Source of the DNA: Litomosoides sigmodontis
Lineage: Eukaryota > Nematoda > Chromadorea > Rhabditida > Onchocercidae
Assembly (NCBI GenBank): GCA_963070105.1
Contig: OY718808.1
Span: forward strand, 1-64,000
DNA: 64,000 nt
Direction: 5' to 3'
The notes beneath the pieces were generated by a model. The model had not been told where the DNA came from. It saw nothing but the letters and a program-made list of their open reading frames with translations, and did no database searches. Shown piece by piece: positions 1 to 13,029 of this stretch (within the stretch, counting starts at the first letter, position 1; each line of letters opens with the position of its first letter). The translations under genes were made by a program, and so were the position numbers.

Positions 1-3000
1 CCTAAGCCTAAGCCTAAGCCTAAGCCTAAGCCTAAGCCTAAGCCTAAGCCTAAGCCTAAGCCTAAGCCTAAGCCTAAGCCTAAGCCTAAGCCTAAGCCTA
101 AGCCTAAGCCTAAGCCTAAGCCTAAGCCTAAGCCTAAGCCTAAGCCTAAGCCTAAGCCTAAGCCTAAGCCTAAGCCTAAGCCTAAGCCTAAGCCTAAGCC
201 TAAGCCTAAGCCTAAGCCTAAGCCTAAGCCTAAGCCTAAGCCTAAGCCTAAGCCTAAGCCTAAGCCTAAGCCTAAGCCTAAGCCTAAGCCTAAGCCTAAG
301 CCTAAGCCTAAGCCTAAGCCTAAGCCTAAGCCTAAGCCTAAGCCTAAGCCTAAGCCTAAGCCTAAGCCTAAGCCTAAGCCTAAGCCTAAGCCTAAGCCTA
401 AGCCTAAGCCTAAGCCTAAGCCTAAGCCTAAGCCTAAGCCTAAGCCTAAGCCTAAGCCTAAGCCTAAGCCTAAGCCTAAGCCTAAGCCTAAGCCTAAGCC
501 TAAGCCTAAGCCTAAGCCTAAGCCTAAGCCTAAGCCTAAGCCTAAGCCTAAGCCTAAGCCTAAGCCTAAGCCTAAGCCTAAGCCTAAGCCTAAGCCTAAG
601 CCTAAGCCTAAGCCTAAGCCTAAGCCTAAGCCTAAGCCTAAGCCTAAGCCTAAGCCTAAGCCTAAGCCTAAGCCTAAGCCTAAGCCTAAGCCTAAGCCTA
701 AGCCTAAGCCTAAGCCTAAGCCTAAGCCTAAGCCTAAGCCTAAGCCTAAGCCTAAGCCTAAGCCTAAGCCTAAGCCTAAGCCTAAGCCTAAGCCTAAGCC
801 TAAGCCTAAGCCTAAGCCTAAGCCTAAGCCTAAGCCTAAGCCTAAGCCTAAGCCTAAGCCTAAGCCTAAGCCTAAGCCTAAGCCTAAGCCTAAGCCTAAG
901 CCTAAGCCTAAGCCTAAGCCTAAGCCTAAGCCTAAGCCTAAGCCTAAGCCTAAGCCTAAGCCTAAGCCTAAGCCTAAGCCTAAGCCTAAGCCTAAGCCTA
1001 AGCCTAAGCCTAAGCCTAAGCCTAAGCCTAAGCCTAAGCCTAAGCCTAAGCCTAAGCCTAAGCCTAAGCCTAAGCCTAAGCCTAAGCCTAAGCCTAAGCC
1101 TAAGCCTAAGCCTAAGCCTAAGCCTAAGCCTAAGCCTAAGCCTAAGCCTAAGCCTAAGCCTAAGCCTAAGCCTAAGCCTAAGCCTAAGCCTAAGCCTAAG
1201 CCTAAGCCTAAGCCTAAGCCTAAGCCTAAGCCTAAGCCTAAGCCTAAGCCTAAGCCTAAGCCTAAGCCTAAGCCTAAGCCTAAGCCTAAGCCTAAGCCTA
1301 AGCCTAAGCCTAAGCCTAAGCCTAAGCCTAAGCCTAAGCCTAAGCCTAAGCCTAAGCCTAAGCCTAAGCCTAAGCCTAAGCCTAAGCCTAAGCCTAAGCC
1401 TAAGCCTAAGCCTAAGCCTAAGCCTAAGCCTAAGCCTAAGCCTAAGCCTAAGCCTAAGCCTAAGCCTAAGCCTAAGCCTAAGCCTAAGCCTAAGCCTAAG
1501 CCTAAGCCTAAGCCTAAGCCTAAGCCTAAGCCTAAGCCTAAGCCTAAGCCTAAGCCTAAGCCTAAGCCTAAGCCTAAGCCTAAGCCTAAGCCTAAGCCTA
1601 AGCCTAAGCCTAAGCCTAAGCCTAAGCCTAAGCCTAAGCCTAAGCCTAAGCCTAAGCCTAAGCCTAAGCCTAAGCCTAAGCCTAAGCCTAAGCCTAAGCC
1701 TAAGCCTAAGCCTAAGCCTAAGCCTAAGCCTAAGCCTAAGCCTAAGCCTAAGCCTAAGCCTAAGCCTAAGCCTAAGCCTAAGCCTAAGCCTAAGCCTAAG
1801 CCTAAGCCTAAGCCTAAGCCTAAGCCTAAGCCTAAGCCTAAGCCTAAGCCTAAGCCTAAGCCTAAGCCTAAGCCTAAGCCTAAGCCTAAGCCTAAGCCTA
1901 AGCCTAAGCCTAAGCCTAAGCCTAAGCCTAAGCCTAAGCCTAAGCCTAAGCCTAAGCCTAAGCCTAAGCCTAAGCCTAAGCCTAAGCCTAAGCCTAAGCC
2001 TAAGCCTAAGCCTAAGCCTAAGCCTAAGCCTAAGCCTAAGCCTAAGCCTAAGCCTAAGCCTAAGCCTAAGCCTAAGCCTAAGCCTAAGCCTAAGCCTAAG
2101 CCTAAGCCTAAGCCTAAGCCTAAGCCTAAGCCTAAGCCTAAGCCTAAGCCTAAGCCTAAGCCTAAGCCTAAGCCTAAGCCTAAGCCTAAGCCTAAGCCTA
2201 AGCCTAAGCCTAAGCCTAAGCCTAAGCCTAAGCCTAAGCCTAAGCCTAAGCCTAAGCCTAAGCCTAAGCCTAAGCCTAAGCCTAAGCCTAAGCCTAAGCC
2301 TAAGCCTAAGCCTAAGCCTAAGCCTAAGCCTAAGCCTAAGCCTAAGCCTAAGCCTAAGCCTAAGCCTAAGCCTAAGCCTAAGCCTAAGCCTAAGCCTAAG
2401 CCTAAGCCTAAGCCTAAGCCTAAGCCTAAGCCTAAGCCTAAGCCTAAGCCTAAGCCTAAGCCTAAGCCTAAGCCTAAGCCTAAGCCTAAGCCTAAGCCTA
2501 AGCCTAAGCCTAAGCCTAAGCCTAAGCCTAAGCCTAAGCCTAAGCCTAAGCCTAAGCCTAAGCCTAAGCCTAAGCCTAAGCCTAAGCCTAAGCCTAAGCC
2601 TAAGCCTAAGCCTAAGCCTAAGCCTAAGCCTAAGCCTAAGCCTAAGCCTAAGCCTAAGCCTAAGCCTAAGCCTAAGCCTAAGCCTAAGCCTAAGCCTAAG
2701 CCTAAGCCTAAGCCTAAGCCTAAGCCTAAGCCTAAGCCTAAGCCTAAGCCTAAGCCTAAGCCTAAGCCTAAGCCTAAGCCTAAGCCTAAGCCTAAGCCTA
2801 AGCCTAAGCCTAAGCCTAAGCCTAAGCCTAAGCCTAAGCCTAAGCCTAAGCCTAAGCCTAAGCCTAAGCCTAAGCCTAAGCCTAAGCCTAAGCCTAAGCC
2901 TAAGCCTAAGCCTAAGCCTAAGCCTAAGCCTAAGCCTAAGCCTAAGCCTAAGCCTAAGCCTAAGCCTAAGCCTAAGCCTAAGCCTAAGCCTAAGCCTAAG

Positions 3001-6000
3001 CCTAAGCCTAAGCCTAAGCCTAAGCCTAAGCCTAAGCCTAAGCCTAAGCCTAAGCCTAAGCCTAAGCCTAAGCCTAAGCCTAAGCCTAAGCCTAAGCCTA
3101 AGCCTAAGCCTAAGCCTAAGCCTAAGCCTAAGCCTAAGCCTAAGCCTAAGCCTAAGCCTAAGCCTAAGCCTAAGCCTAAGCCTAAGCCTAAGCCTAAGCC
3201 TAAGCCTAAGCCTAAGCCTAAGCCTAAGCCTAAGCCTAAGCCTAAGCCTAAGCCTAAGCCTAAGCCTAAGCCTAAGCCTAAGCCTAAGCCTAAGCCTAAG
3301 CCTAAGCCTAAGCCTAAGCCTAAGCCTAAGCCTAAGCCTAAGCCTAAGCCTAAGCCTAAGCCTAAGCCTAAGCCTAAGCCTAAGCCTAAGCCTAAGCCTA
3401 AGCCTAAGCCTAAGCCTAAGCCTAAGCCTAAGCCTAAGCCTAAGCCTAAGCCTAAGCCTAAGCCTAAGCCTAAGCCTAAGCCTAAGCCTAAGCCTAAGCC
3501 TAAGCCTAAGCCTAAGCCTAAGCCTAAGCCTAAGCCTAAGCCTAAGCCTAAGCCTAAGCCTAAGCCTAAGCCTAAGCCTAAGCCTAAGCCTAAGCCTAAG
3601 CCTAAGCCTAAGCCTAAGCCTAAGCCTAAGCCTAAGCCTAAGCCTAAGCCTAAGCCTAAGCCTAAGCCTAAGCCTAAGCCTAAGCCTAAGCCTAAGCCTA
3701 AGCCTAAGCCTAAGCCTAAGCCTAAGCCTAAGCCTAAGCCTAAGCCTAAGCCTAAGCCTAAGCCTAAGCCTAAGCCTAAGCCTAAGCCTAAGCCTAAGCC
3801 TAAGCCTAAGCCTAAGCCTAAGCCTAAGCCTAAGCCTAAGCCTAAGCCTAAGCCTAAGCCTAAGCCTAAGCCTAAGCCTAAGCCTAAGCCTAAGCCTAAG
3901 CCTAAGCCTAAGCCTAAGCCTAAGCCTAAGCCTAAGCCTAAGCCTAAGCCTAAGCCTAAGCCTAAGCCTAAGCCTAAGCCTAAGCCTAAGCCTAAGCCTA
4001 AGCCTAAGCCTAAGCCTAAGCCTAAGCCTAAGCCTAAGCCTAAGCCTAAGCCTAAGCCTAAGCCTAAGCCTAAGCCTAAGCCTAAGCCTAAGCCTAAGCC
4101 TAAGCCTAAGCCTAAGCCTAAGCCTAAGCCTAAGCCTAAGCCTAAGCCTAAGCCTAAGCCTAAGCCTAAGCCTAAGCCTAAGCCTAAGCCTAAGCCTAAG
4201 CCTAAGCCTAAGCCTAAGCCTAAGCCTAAGCCTAAGCCTAAGCCTAAGCCTAAGCCTAAGCCTAAGCCTAAGCCTAAGCCTAAGCCTAAGCCTAAGCCTA
4301 AGCCTAAGCCTAAGCCTAAGCCTAAGCCTAAGCCTAAGCCTAAGCCTAAGCCTAAGCCTAAGCCTAAGCCTAAGCCTAAGCCTAAGCCTAAGCCTAAGCC
4401 TAAGCCTAAGCCTAAGCCTAAGCCTAAGCCTAAGCCTAAGCCTAAGCCTAAGCCTAAGCCTAAGCCTAAGCCTAAGCCTAAGCCTAAGCCTAAGCCTAAG
4501 CCTAAGCCTAAGCCTAAGCCTAAGCCTAAGCCTAAGCCTAAGCCTAAGCCTAAGCCTAAGCCTAAGCCTAAGCCTAAGCCTAAGCCTAAGCCTAAGCCTA
4601 AGCCTAAGCCTAAGCCTAAGCCTAAGCCTAAGCCTAAGCCTAAGCCTAAGCCTAAGCCTAAGCCTAAGCCTAAGCCTAAGCCTAAGCCTAAGCCTAAGCC
4701 TAAGCCTAAGCCTAAGCCTAAGCCTAAGCCTAAGCCTAAGCCTAAGCCTAAGCCTAAGCCTAAGCCTAAGCCTAAGCCTAAGCCTAAGCCTAAGCCTAAG
4801 CCTAAGCCTAAGCCTAAGCCTAAGCCTAAGCCTAAGCCTAAGCCTAAGCCTAAGCCTAAGCCTAAGCCTAAGCCTAAGCCTAAGCCTAAGCCTAAGCCTA
4901 AGCCTAAGCCTAAGCCTAAGCCTAAGCCTAAGCCTAAGCCTAAGCCTAAGCCTAAGCCTAAGCCTAAGCCTAAGCCTAAGCCTAAGCCTAAGCCTAAGCC
5001 TAAGCCTAAGCCTAAGCCTAAGCCTAAGCCTAAGCCTAAGCCTAAGCCTAAGCCTAAGCCTAAGCCTAAGCCTAAGCCTAAGCCTAAGCCTAAGCCTAAG
5101 CCTAAGCCTAAGCCTAAGCCTAAGCCTAAGCCTAAGCCTAAGCCTAAGCCTAAGCCTAAGCCTAAGCCTAAGCCTAAGCCTAAGCCTAAGCCTAAGCCTA
5201 AGCCTAAGCCTAAGCCTAAGCCTAAGCCTAAGCCTAAGCCTAAGCCTAAGCCTAAGCCTAAGCCTAAGCCTAAGCCTAAGCCTAAGCCTAAGCCTAAGCC
5301 TAAGCCTAAGCCTAAGCCTAAGCCTAAGCCTAAGCCTAAGCCTAAGCCTAAGCCTAAGCCTAAGCCTAAGCCTAAGCCTAAGCCTAAGCCTAAGCCTAAG
5401 CCTAAGCCTAAGCCTAAGCCTAAGCCTAAGCCTAAGCCTAAGCCTAAGCCTAAGCCTAAGCCTAAGCCTAAGCCTAAGCCTAAGCCTAAGCCTAAGCCTA
5501 AGCCTAAGCCTAAGCCTAAGCCTAAGCCTAAGCCTAAGCCTAAGCCTAAGCCTAAGCCTAAGCCTAAGCCTAAGCCTAAGCCTAAGCCTAAGCCTAAGCC
5601 TAAGCCTAAGCCTAAGCCTAAGCCTAAGCCTAAGCCTAAGCCTAAGCCTAAGCCTAAGCCTAAGCCTAAGCCTAAGCCTAAGCCTAAGCCTAAGCCTAAG
5701 CCTAAGCCTAAGCCTAAGCCTAAGCCTAAGCCTAAGCCTAAGCCTAAGCCTAAGCCTAAGCCTAAGCCTAAGCCTAAGCCTAAGCCTAAGCCTAAGCCTA
5801 AGCCTAAGCCTAAGCCTAAGCCTAAGCCTAAGCCTAAGCCTAAGCCTAAGCCTAAGCCTAAGCCTAAGCCTAAGCCTAAGCCTAAGCCTAAGCCTAAGCC
5901 TAAGCCTAAGCCTAAGCCTAAGCCTAAGCCTAAGCCTAAGCCTAAGCCTAAGCCTAAGCCTAAGCCTAAGCCTAAGCCTAAGCCTAAGCCTAAGCCTAAG

Positions 6001-9000
6001 CCTAAGCCTAAGCCTAAGCCTAAGCCTAAGCCTAAGCCTAAGCCTAAGCCTAAGCCTAAGCCTAAGCCTAAGCCTAAGCCTAAGCCTAAGCCTAAGCCTA
6101 AGCCTAAGCCTAAGCCTAAGCCTAAGCCTAAGCCTAAGCCTAAGCCTAAGCCTAAGCCTAAGCCTAAGCCTAAGCCTAAGCCTAAGCCTAAGCCTAAGCC
6201 TAAGCCTAAGCCTAAGCCTAAGCCTAAGCCTAAGCCTAAGCCTAAGCCTAAGCCTAAGCCTAAGCCTAAGCCTAAGCCTAAGCCTAAGCCTAAGCCTAAG
6301 CCTAAGCCTAAGCCTAAGCCTAAGCCTAAGCCTAAGCCTAAGCCTAAGCCTAAGCCTAAGCCTAAGCCTAAGCCTAAGCCTAAGCCTAAGCCTAAGCCTA
6401 AGCCTAAGCCTAAGCCTAAGCCTAAGCCTAAGCCTAAGCCTAAGCCTAAGCCTAAGCCTAAGCCTAAGCCTAAGCCTAAGCCTAAGCCTAAGCCTAAGCC
6501 TAAGCCTAAGCCTAAGCCTAAGCCTAAGCCTAAGCCTAAGCCTAAGCCTAAGCCTAAGCCTAAGCCTAAGCCTAAGCCTAAGCCTAAGCCTAAGCCTAAG
6601 CCTAAGCCTAAGCCTAAGCCTAAGCCTAAGCCTAAGCCTAAGCCTAAGCCTAAGCCTAAGCCTAAGCCTAAGCCTAAGCCTAAGCCTAAGCCTAAGCCTA
6701 AGCCTAAGCCTAAGCCTAAGCCTAAGCCTAAGCCTAAGCCTAAGCCTAAGCCTAAGCCTAAGCCTAAGCCTAAGCCTAAGCCTAAGCCTAAGCCTAAGCC
6801 TAAGCCTAAGCCTAAGCCTAAGCCTAAGCCTAAGCCTAAGCCTAAGCCTAAGCCTAAGCCTAAGCCTAAGCCTAAGCCTAAGCCTAAGCCTAAGCCTAAG
6901 CCTAAGCCTAAGCCTAAGCCTAAGCCTAAGCCTAAGCCTAAGCCTAAGCCTAAGCCTAAGCCTAAGCCTAAGCCTAAGCCTAAGCCTAAGCCTAAGCCTA
7001 AGCCTAAGCCTAAGCCTAAGCCTAAGCCTAAGCCTAAGCCTAAGCCTAAGCCTAAGCCTAAGCCTAAGCCTAAGCCTAAGCCTAAGCCTAAGCCTAAGCC
7101 TAAGCCTAAGCCTAAGCCTAAGCCTAAGCCTAAGCCTAAGCCTAAGCCTAAGCCTAAGCCTAAGCCTAAGCCTAAGCCTAAGCCTAAGCCTAAGCCTAAG
7201 CCTAAGCCTAAGCCTAAGCCTAAGCCTAAGCCTAAGCCTAAGCCTAAGCCTAAGCCTAAGCCTAAGCCTAAGCCTAAGCCTAAGCCTAAGCCTAAGCCTA
7301 AGCCTAAGCCTAAGCCTAAGCCTAAGCCTAAGCCTAAGCCTAAGCCTAAGCCTAAGCCTAAGCCTAAGCCTAAGCCTAAGCCTAAGCCTAAGCCTAAGCC
7401 TAAGCCTAAGCCTAAGCCTAAGCCTAAGCCTAAGCCTAAGCCTAAGCCTAAGCCTAAGCCTAAGCCTAAGCCTAAGCCTAAGCCTAAGCCTAAGCCTAAG
7501 CCTAAGCCTAAGCCTAAGCCTAAGCCTAAGCCTAAGCCTAAGCCTAAGCCTAAGCCTAAGCCTAAGCCTAAGCCTAAGCCTAAGCCTAAGCCTAAGCCTA
7601 AGCCTAAGCCTAAGCCTAAGCCTAAGCCTAAGCCTAAGCCTAAGCCTAAGCCTAAGCCTAAGCCTAAGCCTAAGCCTAAGCCTAAGCCTAAGCCTAAGCC
7701 TAAGCCTAAGCCTAAGCCTAAGCCTAAGCCTAAGCCTAAGCCTAAGCCTAAGCCTAAGCCTAAGCCTAAGCCTAAGCCTAAGCCTAAGCCTAAGCCTAAG
7801 CCTAAGCCTAAGCCTAAGCCTAAGCCTAAGCCTAAGCCTAAGCCTAAGCCTAAGCCTAAGCCTAAGCCTAAGCCTAAGCCTAAGCCTAAGCCTAAGCCTA
7901 AGCCTAAGCCTAAGCCTAAGCCTAAGCCTAAGCCTAAGCCTAAGCCTAAGCCTAAGCCTAAGCCTAAGCCTAAGCCTAAGCCTAAGCCTAAGCCTAAGCC
8001 TAAGCCTAAGCCTAAGCCTAAGCCTAAGCCTAAGCCTAAGCCTAAGCCTAAGCCTAAGCCTAAGCCTAAGCCTAAGCCTAAGCCTAAGCCTAAGCCTAAG
8101 CCTAAGCCTAAGCCTAAGCCTAAGCCTAAGCCTAAGCCTAAGCCTAAGCCTAAGCCTAAGCCTAAGCCTAAGCCTAAGCCTAAGCCTAAGCCTAAGCCTA
8201 AGCCTAAGCCTAAGCCTAAGCCTAAGCCTAAGCCTAAGCCTAAGCCTAAGCCTAAGCCTAAGCCTAAGCCTAAGCCTAAGCCTAAGCCTAAGCCTAAGCC
8301 TAAGCCTAAGCCTAAGCCTAAGCCTAAGCCTAAGCCTAAGCCTAAGCCTAAGCCTAAGCCTAAGCCTAAGCCTAAGCCTAAGCCTAAGCCTAAGCCTAAG
8401 CCTAAGCCTAAGCCTAAGCCTAAGCCTAAGCCTAAGCCTAAGCCTAAGCCTAAGCCTAAGCCTAAGCCTAAGCCTAAGCCTAAGCCTAAGCCTAAGCCTA
8501 AGCCTAAGCCTAAGCCTAAGCCTAAGCCTAAGCCTAAGCCTAAGCCTAAGCCTAAGCCTAAGCCTAAGCCTAAGCCTAAGCCTAAGCCTAAGCCTAAGCC
8601 TAAGCCTAAGCCTAAGCCTAAGCCTAAGCCTAAGCCTAAGCCTAAGCCTAAGCCTAAGCCTAAGCCTAAGCCTAAGCCTAAGCCTAAGCCTAAGCCTAAG
8701 CCTAAGCCTAAGCCTAAGCCTAAGCCTAAGCCTAAGCCTAAGCCTAAGCCTAAGCCTAAGCCTAAGCCTAAGCCTAAGCCTAAGCCTAAGCCTAAGCCTA
8801 AGCCTAAGCCTAAGCCTAAGCCTAAGCCTAAGCCTAAGCCTAAGCCTAAGCCTAAGCCTAAGCCTAAGCCTAAGCCTAAGCCTAAGCCTAAGCCTAAGCC
8901 TAAGCCTAAGCCTAAGCCTAAGCCTAAGCCTAAGCCTAAGCCTAAGCCTAAGCCTAAGCCTAAGCCTAAGCCTAAGCCTAAGCCTAAGCCTAAGCCTAAG

Positions 9001-12000
9001 CCTAAGCCTAAGCCTAAGCCTAAGCCTAAGCCTAAGCCTAAGCCTAAGCCTAAGCCTAAGCCTAAGCCTAAGCCTAAGCCTAAGCCTAAGCCTAAGCCTA
9101 AGCCTAAGCCTAAGCCTAAGCCTAAGCCTAAGCCTAAGCCTAAGCCTAAGCCTAAGCCTAAGCCTAAGCCTAAGCCTAAGCCTAAGCCTAAGCCTAAGCC
9201 TAAGCCTAAGCCTAAGCCTAAGCCTAAGCCTAAGCCTAAGCCTAAGCCTAAGCCTAAGCCTAAGCCTAAGCCTAAGCCTAAGCCTAAGCCTAAGCCTAAG
9301 CCTAAGCCTAAGCCTAAGCCTAAGCCTAAGCCTAAGCCTAAGCCTAAGCCTAAGCCTAAGCCTAAGCCTAAGCCTAAGCCTAAGCCTAAGCCTAAGCCTA
9401 AGCCTAAGCCTAAGCCTAAGCCTAAGCCTAAGCCTAAGCCTAAGCCTAAGCCTAAGCCTAAGCCTAAGCCTAAGCCTAAGCCTAAGCCTAAGCCTAAGCC
9501 TAAGCCTAAGCCTAAGCCTAAGCCTAAGCCTAAGCCTAAGCCTAAGCCTAAGCCTAAGCCTAAGCCTAAGCCTAAGCCTAAGCCTAAGCCTAAGCCTAAG
9601 CCTAAGCCTAAGCCTAAGCCTAAGCCTAAGCCTAAGCCTAAGCCTAAGCCTAAGCCTAAGCCTAAGCCTAAGCCTAAGCCTAAGCCTAAGCCTAAGCCTA
9701 AGCCTAAGCCTAAGCCTAAGCCTAAGCCTAAGCCTAAGCCTAAGCCTAAGCCTAAGCCTAAGCCTAAGCCTAAGCCTAAGCCTAAGCCTAAGCCTAAGCC
9801 TAAGCCTAAGCCTAAGCCTAAGCCTAAGCCTAAGCCTAAGCCTAAGCCTAAGCCTAAGCCTAAGCCTAAGCCTAAGCCTAAGCCTAAGCCTAAGCCTAAG
9901 CCTAAGCCTAAGCCTAAGCCTAAGCCTAAGCCTAAGCCTAAGCCTAAGCCTAAGCCTAAGCCTAAGCCTAAGCCTAAGCCTAAGCCTAAGCCTAAGCCTA
10001 AGCCTAAGCCTAAGCCTAAGCCTAAGCCTAAGCCTAAGCCTAAGCCTAAGCCTAAGCCTAAGCCTAAGCCTAAGCCTAAGCCTAAGCCTAAGCCTAAGCC
10101 TAAGCCTAAGCCTAAGCCTAAGCCTAAGCCTAAGCCTAAGCCTAAGCCTAAGCCTAAGCCTAAGCCTAAGCCTAAGCCTAAGCCTAAGCCTAAGCCTAAG
10201 CCTAAGCCTAAGCCTAAGCCTAAGCCTAAGCCTAAGCCTAAGCCTAAGCCTAAGCCTAAGCCTAAGCCTAAGCCTAAGCCTAAGCCTAAGCCTAAGCCTA
10301 AGCCTAAGCCTAAGCCTAAGCCTAAGCCTAAGCCTAAGCCTAAGCCTAAGCCTAAGCCTAAGCCTAAGCCTAAGCCTAAGCCTAAGCCTAAGCCTAAGCC
10401 TAAGCCTAAGCCTAAGCCTAAGCCTAAGCCTAAGCCTAAGCCTAAGCCTAAGCCTAAGCCTAAGCCTAAGCCTAAGCCTAAGCCTAAGCCTAAGCCTAAG
10501 CCTAAGCCTAAGCCTAAGCCTAAGCCTAAGCCTAAGCCTAAGCCTAAGCCTAAGCCTAAGCCTAAGCCTAAGCCTAAGCCTAAGCCTAAGCCTAAGCCTA
10601 AGCCTAAGCCTAAGCCTAAGCCTAAGCCTAAGCCTAAGCCTAAGCCTAAGCCTAAGCCTAAGCCTAAGCCTAAGCCTAAGCCTAAGCCTAAGCCTAAGCC
10701 TAAGCCTAAGCCTAAGCCTAAGCCTAAGCCTAAGCCTAAGCCTAAGCCTAAGCCTAAGCCTAAGCCTAAGCCTAAGCCTAAGCCTAAGCCTAAGCCTAAG
10801 CCTAAGCCTAAGCCTAAGCCTAAGCCTAAGCCTAAGCCTAAGCCTAAGCCTAAGCCTAAGCCTAAGCCTAAGCCTAAGCCTAAGCCTAAGCCTAAGCCTA
10901 AGCCTAAGCCTAAGCCTAAGCCTAAGCCTAAGCCTAAGCCTAAGCCTAAGCCTAAGCCTAAGCCTAAGCCTAAGCCTAAGCCTAAGCCTAAGCCTAAGCC
11001 TAAGCCTAAGCCTAAGCCTAAGCCTAAGCCTAAGCCTAAGCCTAAGCCTAAGCCTAAGCCTAAGCCTAAGCCTAAGCCTAAGCCTAAGCCTAAGCCTAAG
11101 CCTAAGCCTAAGCCTAAGCCTAAGCCTAAGCCTAAGCCTAAGCCTAAGCCTAAGCCTAAGCCTAAGCCTAAGCCTAAGCCTAAGCCTAAGCCTAAGCCTA
11201 AGCCTAAGCCTAAGCCTAAGCCTAAGCCTAAGCCTAAGCCTAAGCCTAAGCCTAAGCCTAAGCCTAAGCCTAAGCCTAAGCCTAAGCCTAAGCCTAAGCC
11301 TAAGCCTAAGCCTAAGCCTAAGCCTAAGCCTAAGCCTAAGCCTAAGCCTAAGCCTAAGCCTAAGCCTAAGCCTAAGCCTAAGCCTAAGCCTAAGCCTAAG
11401 CCTAAGCCTAAGCCTAAGCCTAAGCCTAAGCCTAAGCCTAAGCCTAAGCCTAAGCCTAAGCCTAAGCCTAAGCCTAAGCCTAAGCCTAAGCCTAAGCCTA
11501 AGCCTAAGCCTAAGCCTAAGCCTAAGCCTAAGCCTAAGCCTAAGCCTAAGCCTAAGCCTAAGCCTAAGCCTAAGCCTAAGCCTAAGCCTAAGCCTAAGCC
11601 TAAGCCTAAGCCTAAGCCTAAGCCTAAGCCTAAGCCTAAGCCTAAGCCTAAGCCTAAGCCTAAGCCTAAGCCTAAGCCTAAGCCTAAGCCTAAGCCTAAG
11701 CCTAAGCCTAAGCCTAAGCCTAAGCCTAAGCCTAAGCCTAAGCCTAAGCCTAAGCCTAAGCCTAAGCCTAAGCCTAAGCCTAAGCCTAAGCCTAAGCCTA
11801 AGCCTAAGCCTAAGCCTAAGCCTAAGCCTAAGCCTAAGCCTAAGCCTAAGCCTAAGCCTAAGCCTAAGCCTAAGCCTAAGCCTAAGCCTAAGCCTAAGCC
11901 TAAGCCTAAGCCTAAGCCTAAGCCTAAGCCTAAGCCTAAGCCTAAGCCTAAGCCTAAGCCTAAGCCTAAGCCTAAGCCTAAGCCTAAGCCTAAGCCTAAG

Positions 12001-12815
12001 CCTAAGCCTAAGCCTAAGCCTAAGCCTAAGCCTAAGCCTAAGCCTAAGCCTAAGCCTAAGCCTAAGCCTAAGCCTAAGCCTAAGCCTAAGCCTAAGCCTA
12101 AGCCTAAGCCTAAGCCTAAGCCTAAGCCTAAGCCTAAGCCTAAGCCTAAGCCTAAGCCTAAGCCTAAGCCTAAGCCTAAGCCTAAGCCTAAGCCTAAGCC
12201 TAAGCCTAAGCCTAAGCCTAAGCCTAAGCCTAAGCCTAAGCCTAAGCCTAAGCCTAAGCCTAAGCCTAAGCCTAAGCCTAAGCCTAAGCCTAAGCCTAAG
12301 CCTAAGCCTAAGCCTAAGCCTAAGCCTAAGCCTAAGCCTAAGCCTAAGCCTAAGCCTAAGCCTAAGCCTAAGCCTAAGCCTAAGCCTAAGCCTAAGCCTA
12401 AGCCTAAGCCTAAGCCTAAGCCTAAGCCTAAGCCTAAGCCTAAGCCTAAGCCTAAGCCTAAGCCTAAGCCTAAGCCTAAGCCTAAGCCTAAGCCTAAGCC
12501 TAAGCCTAAGCCTAAGCCTAAGCCTAAGCCTAAGCCTAAGCCTAAGCCTAAGCCTAAGCCTAAGCCTAAGCCTAAGCCTAAGCCTAAGCCTAAGCCTAAG
12601 CCTAAGCCTAAGCCTAAGCCTAAGCCTAAGCCTAAGCCTAAGCCTAAGCCTAAGCCTAAGCCTAAGCCTAAGCCTAAGCCTAAGCCTAAGCCTAAGCCTA
12701 AGCCTAAGCCTAAGCCTAAGCCTAAGCCTAAGCCTAAGCCTAAGCCTAAGCCTAAGCCTAAGCCTAAGCCTAAGCCTAAGCCTAAGCCTAAGCCTAAGCC
12801 TAAGCCTAAGCCTAA
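1..12815. repeat. Telomeric repeat tract (CCTAAG)n, i.e. TTAGGC
   Basis: The window begins with about 2135 tandem copies of CCTAAG with no variant that I can see. On the other strand this reads TTAGGC, the known nematode telomere hexamer. The C-rich strand reads 5'->3' inward from the left edge, as expected at a true left chromosome end. The tract stops abruptly at CCTAAAAATC. Such perfect uniformity over 12.8 kb may partly reflect consensus polishing of long reads, so the exact length is uncertain. Confidence 0.98.
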
Positions 12816-12986
12816 AAATCGATCAACATCAGAATCGATAGGTTTAGGAATCGATGGGCCTAAGAATCGATGGGTTTAAGAATCTATGGGTTTAAAAATG
12901 GTTGTCTTTTAGAATTGGTGAGCCTGAATATTGGTGATGCTGAAGATTGGCAGGTCTGAAAATCGACGGGCCTAAAAATTGATGGG
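12811..12986. repeat. 16-bp degenerate minisatellite with telomere-like core
   Basis: Directly at the inner edge of the telomere, the sequence can be cut into eleven consecutive 16-bp units with no indel. The best units read CCTAAGAATCGATGGG and TTTAAGAATCGATGGG. The first half resembles the telomere hexamer and the second half is ATCGATGGG. Units in the middle (about 12891-12954) are the most decayed. This looks like a subtelomeric minisatellite that arose from, or was captured next to, telomere DNA. Confidence 0.8.
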
Positions 12987-13029
12987 TACAGGAGATTTGT
13001 TGACTCTATCTTGTTGAACGTTTCATTTT

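Noticed and set aside
1..12815. CRISPR-like or satellite array
   Set aside because: A 6-bp unit without spacers, matching the nematode telomere hexamer at a sequence end, is telomere.
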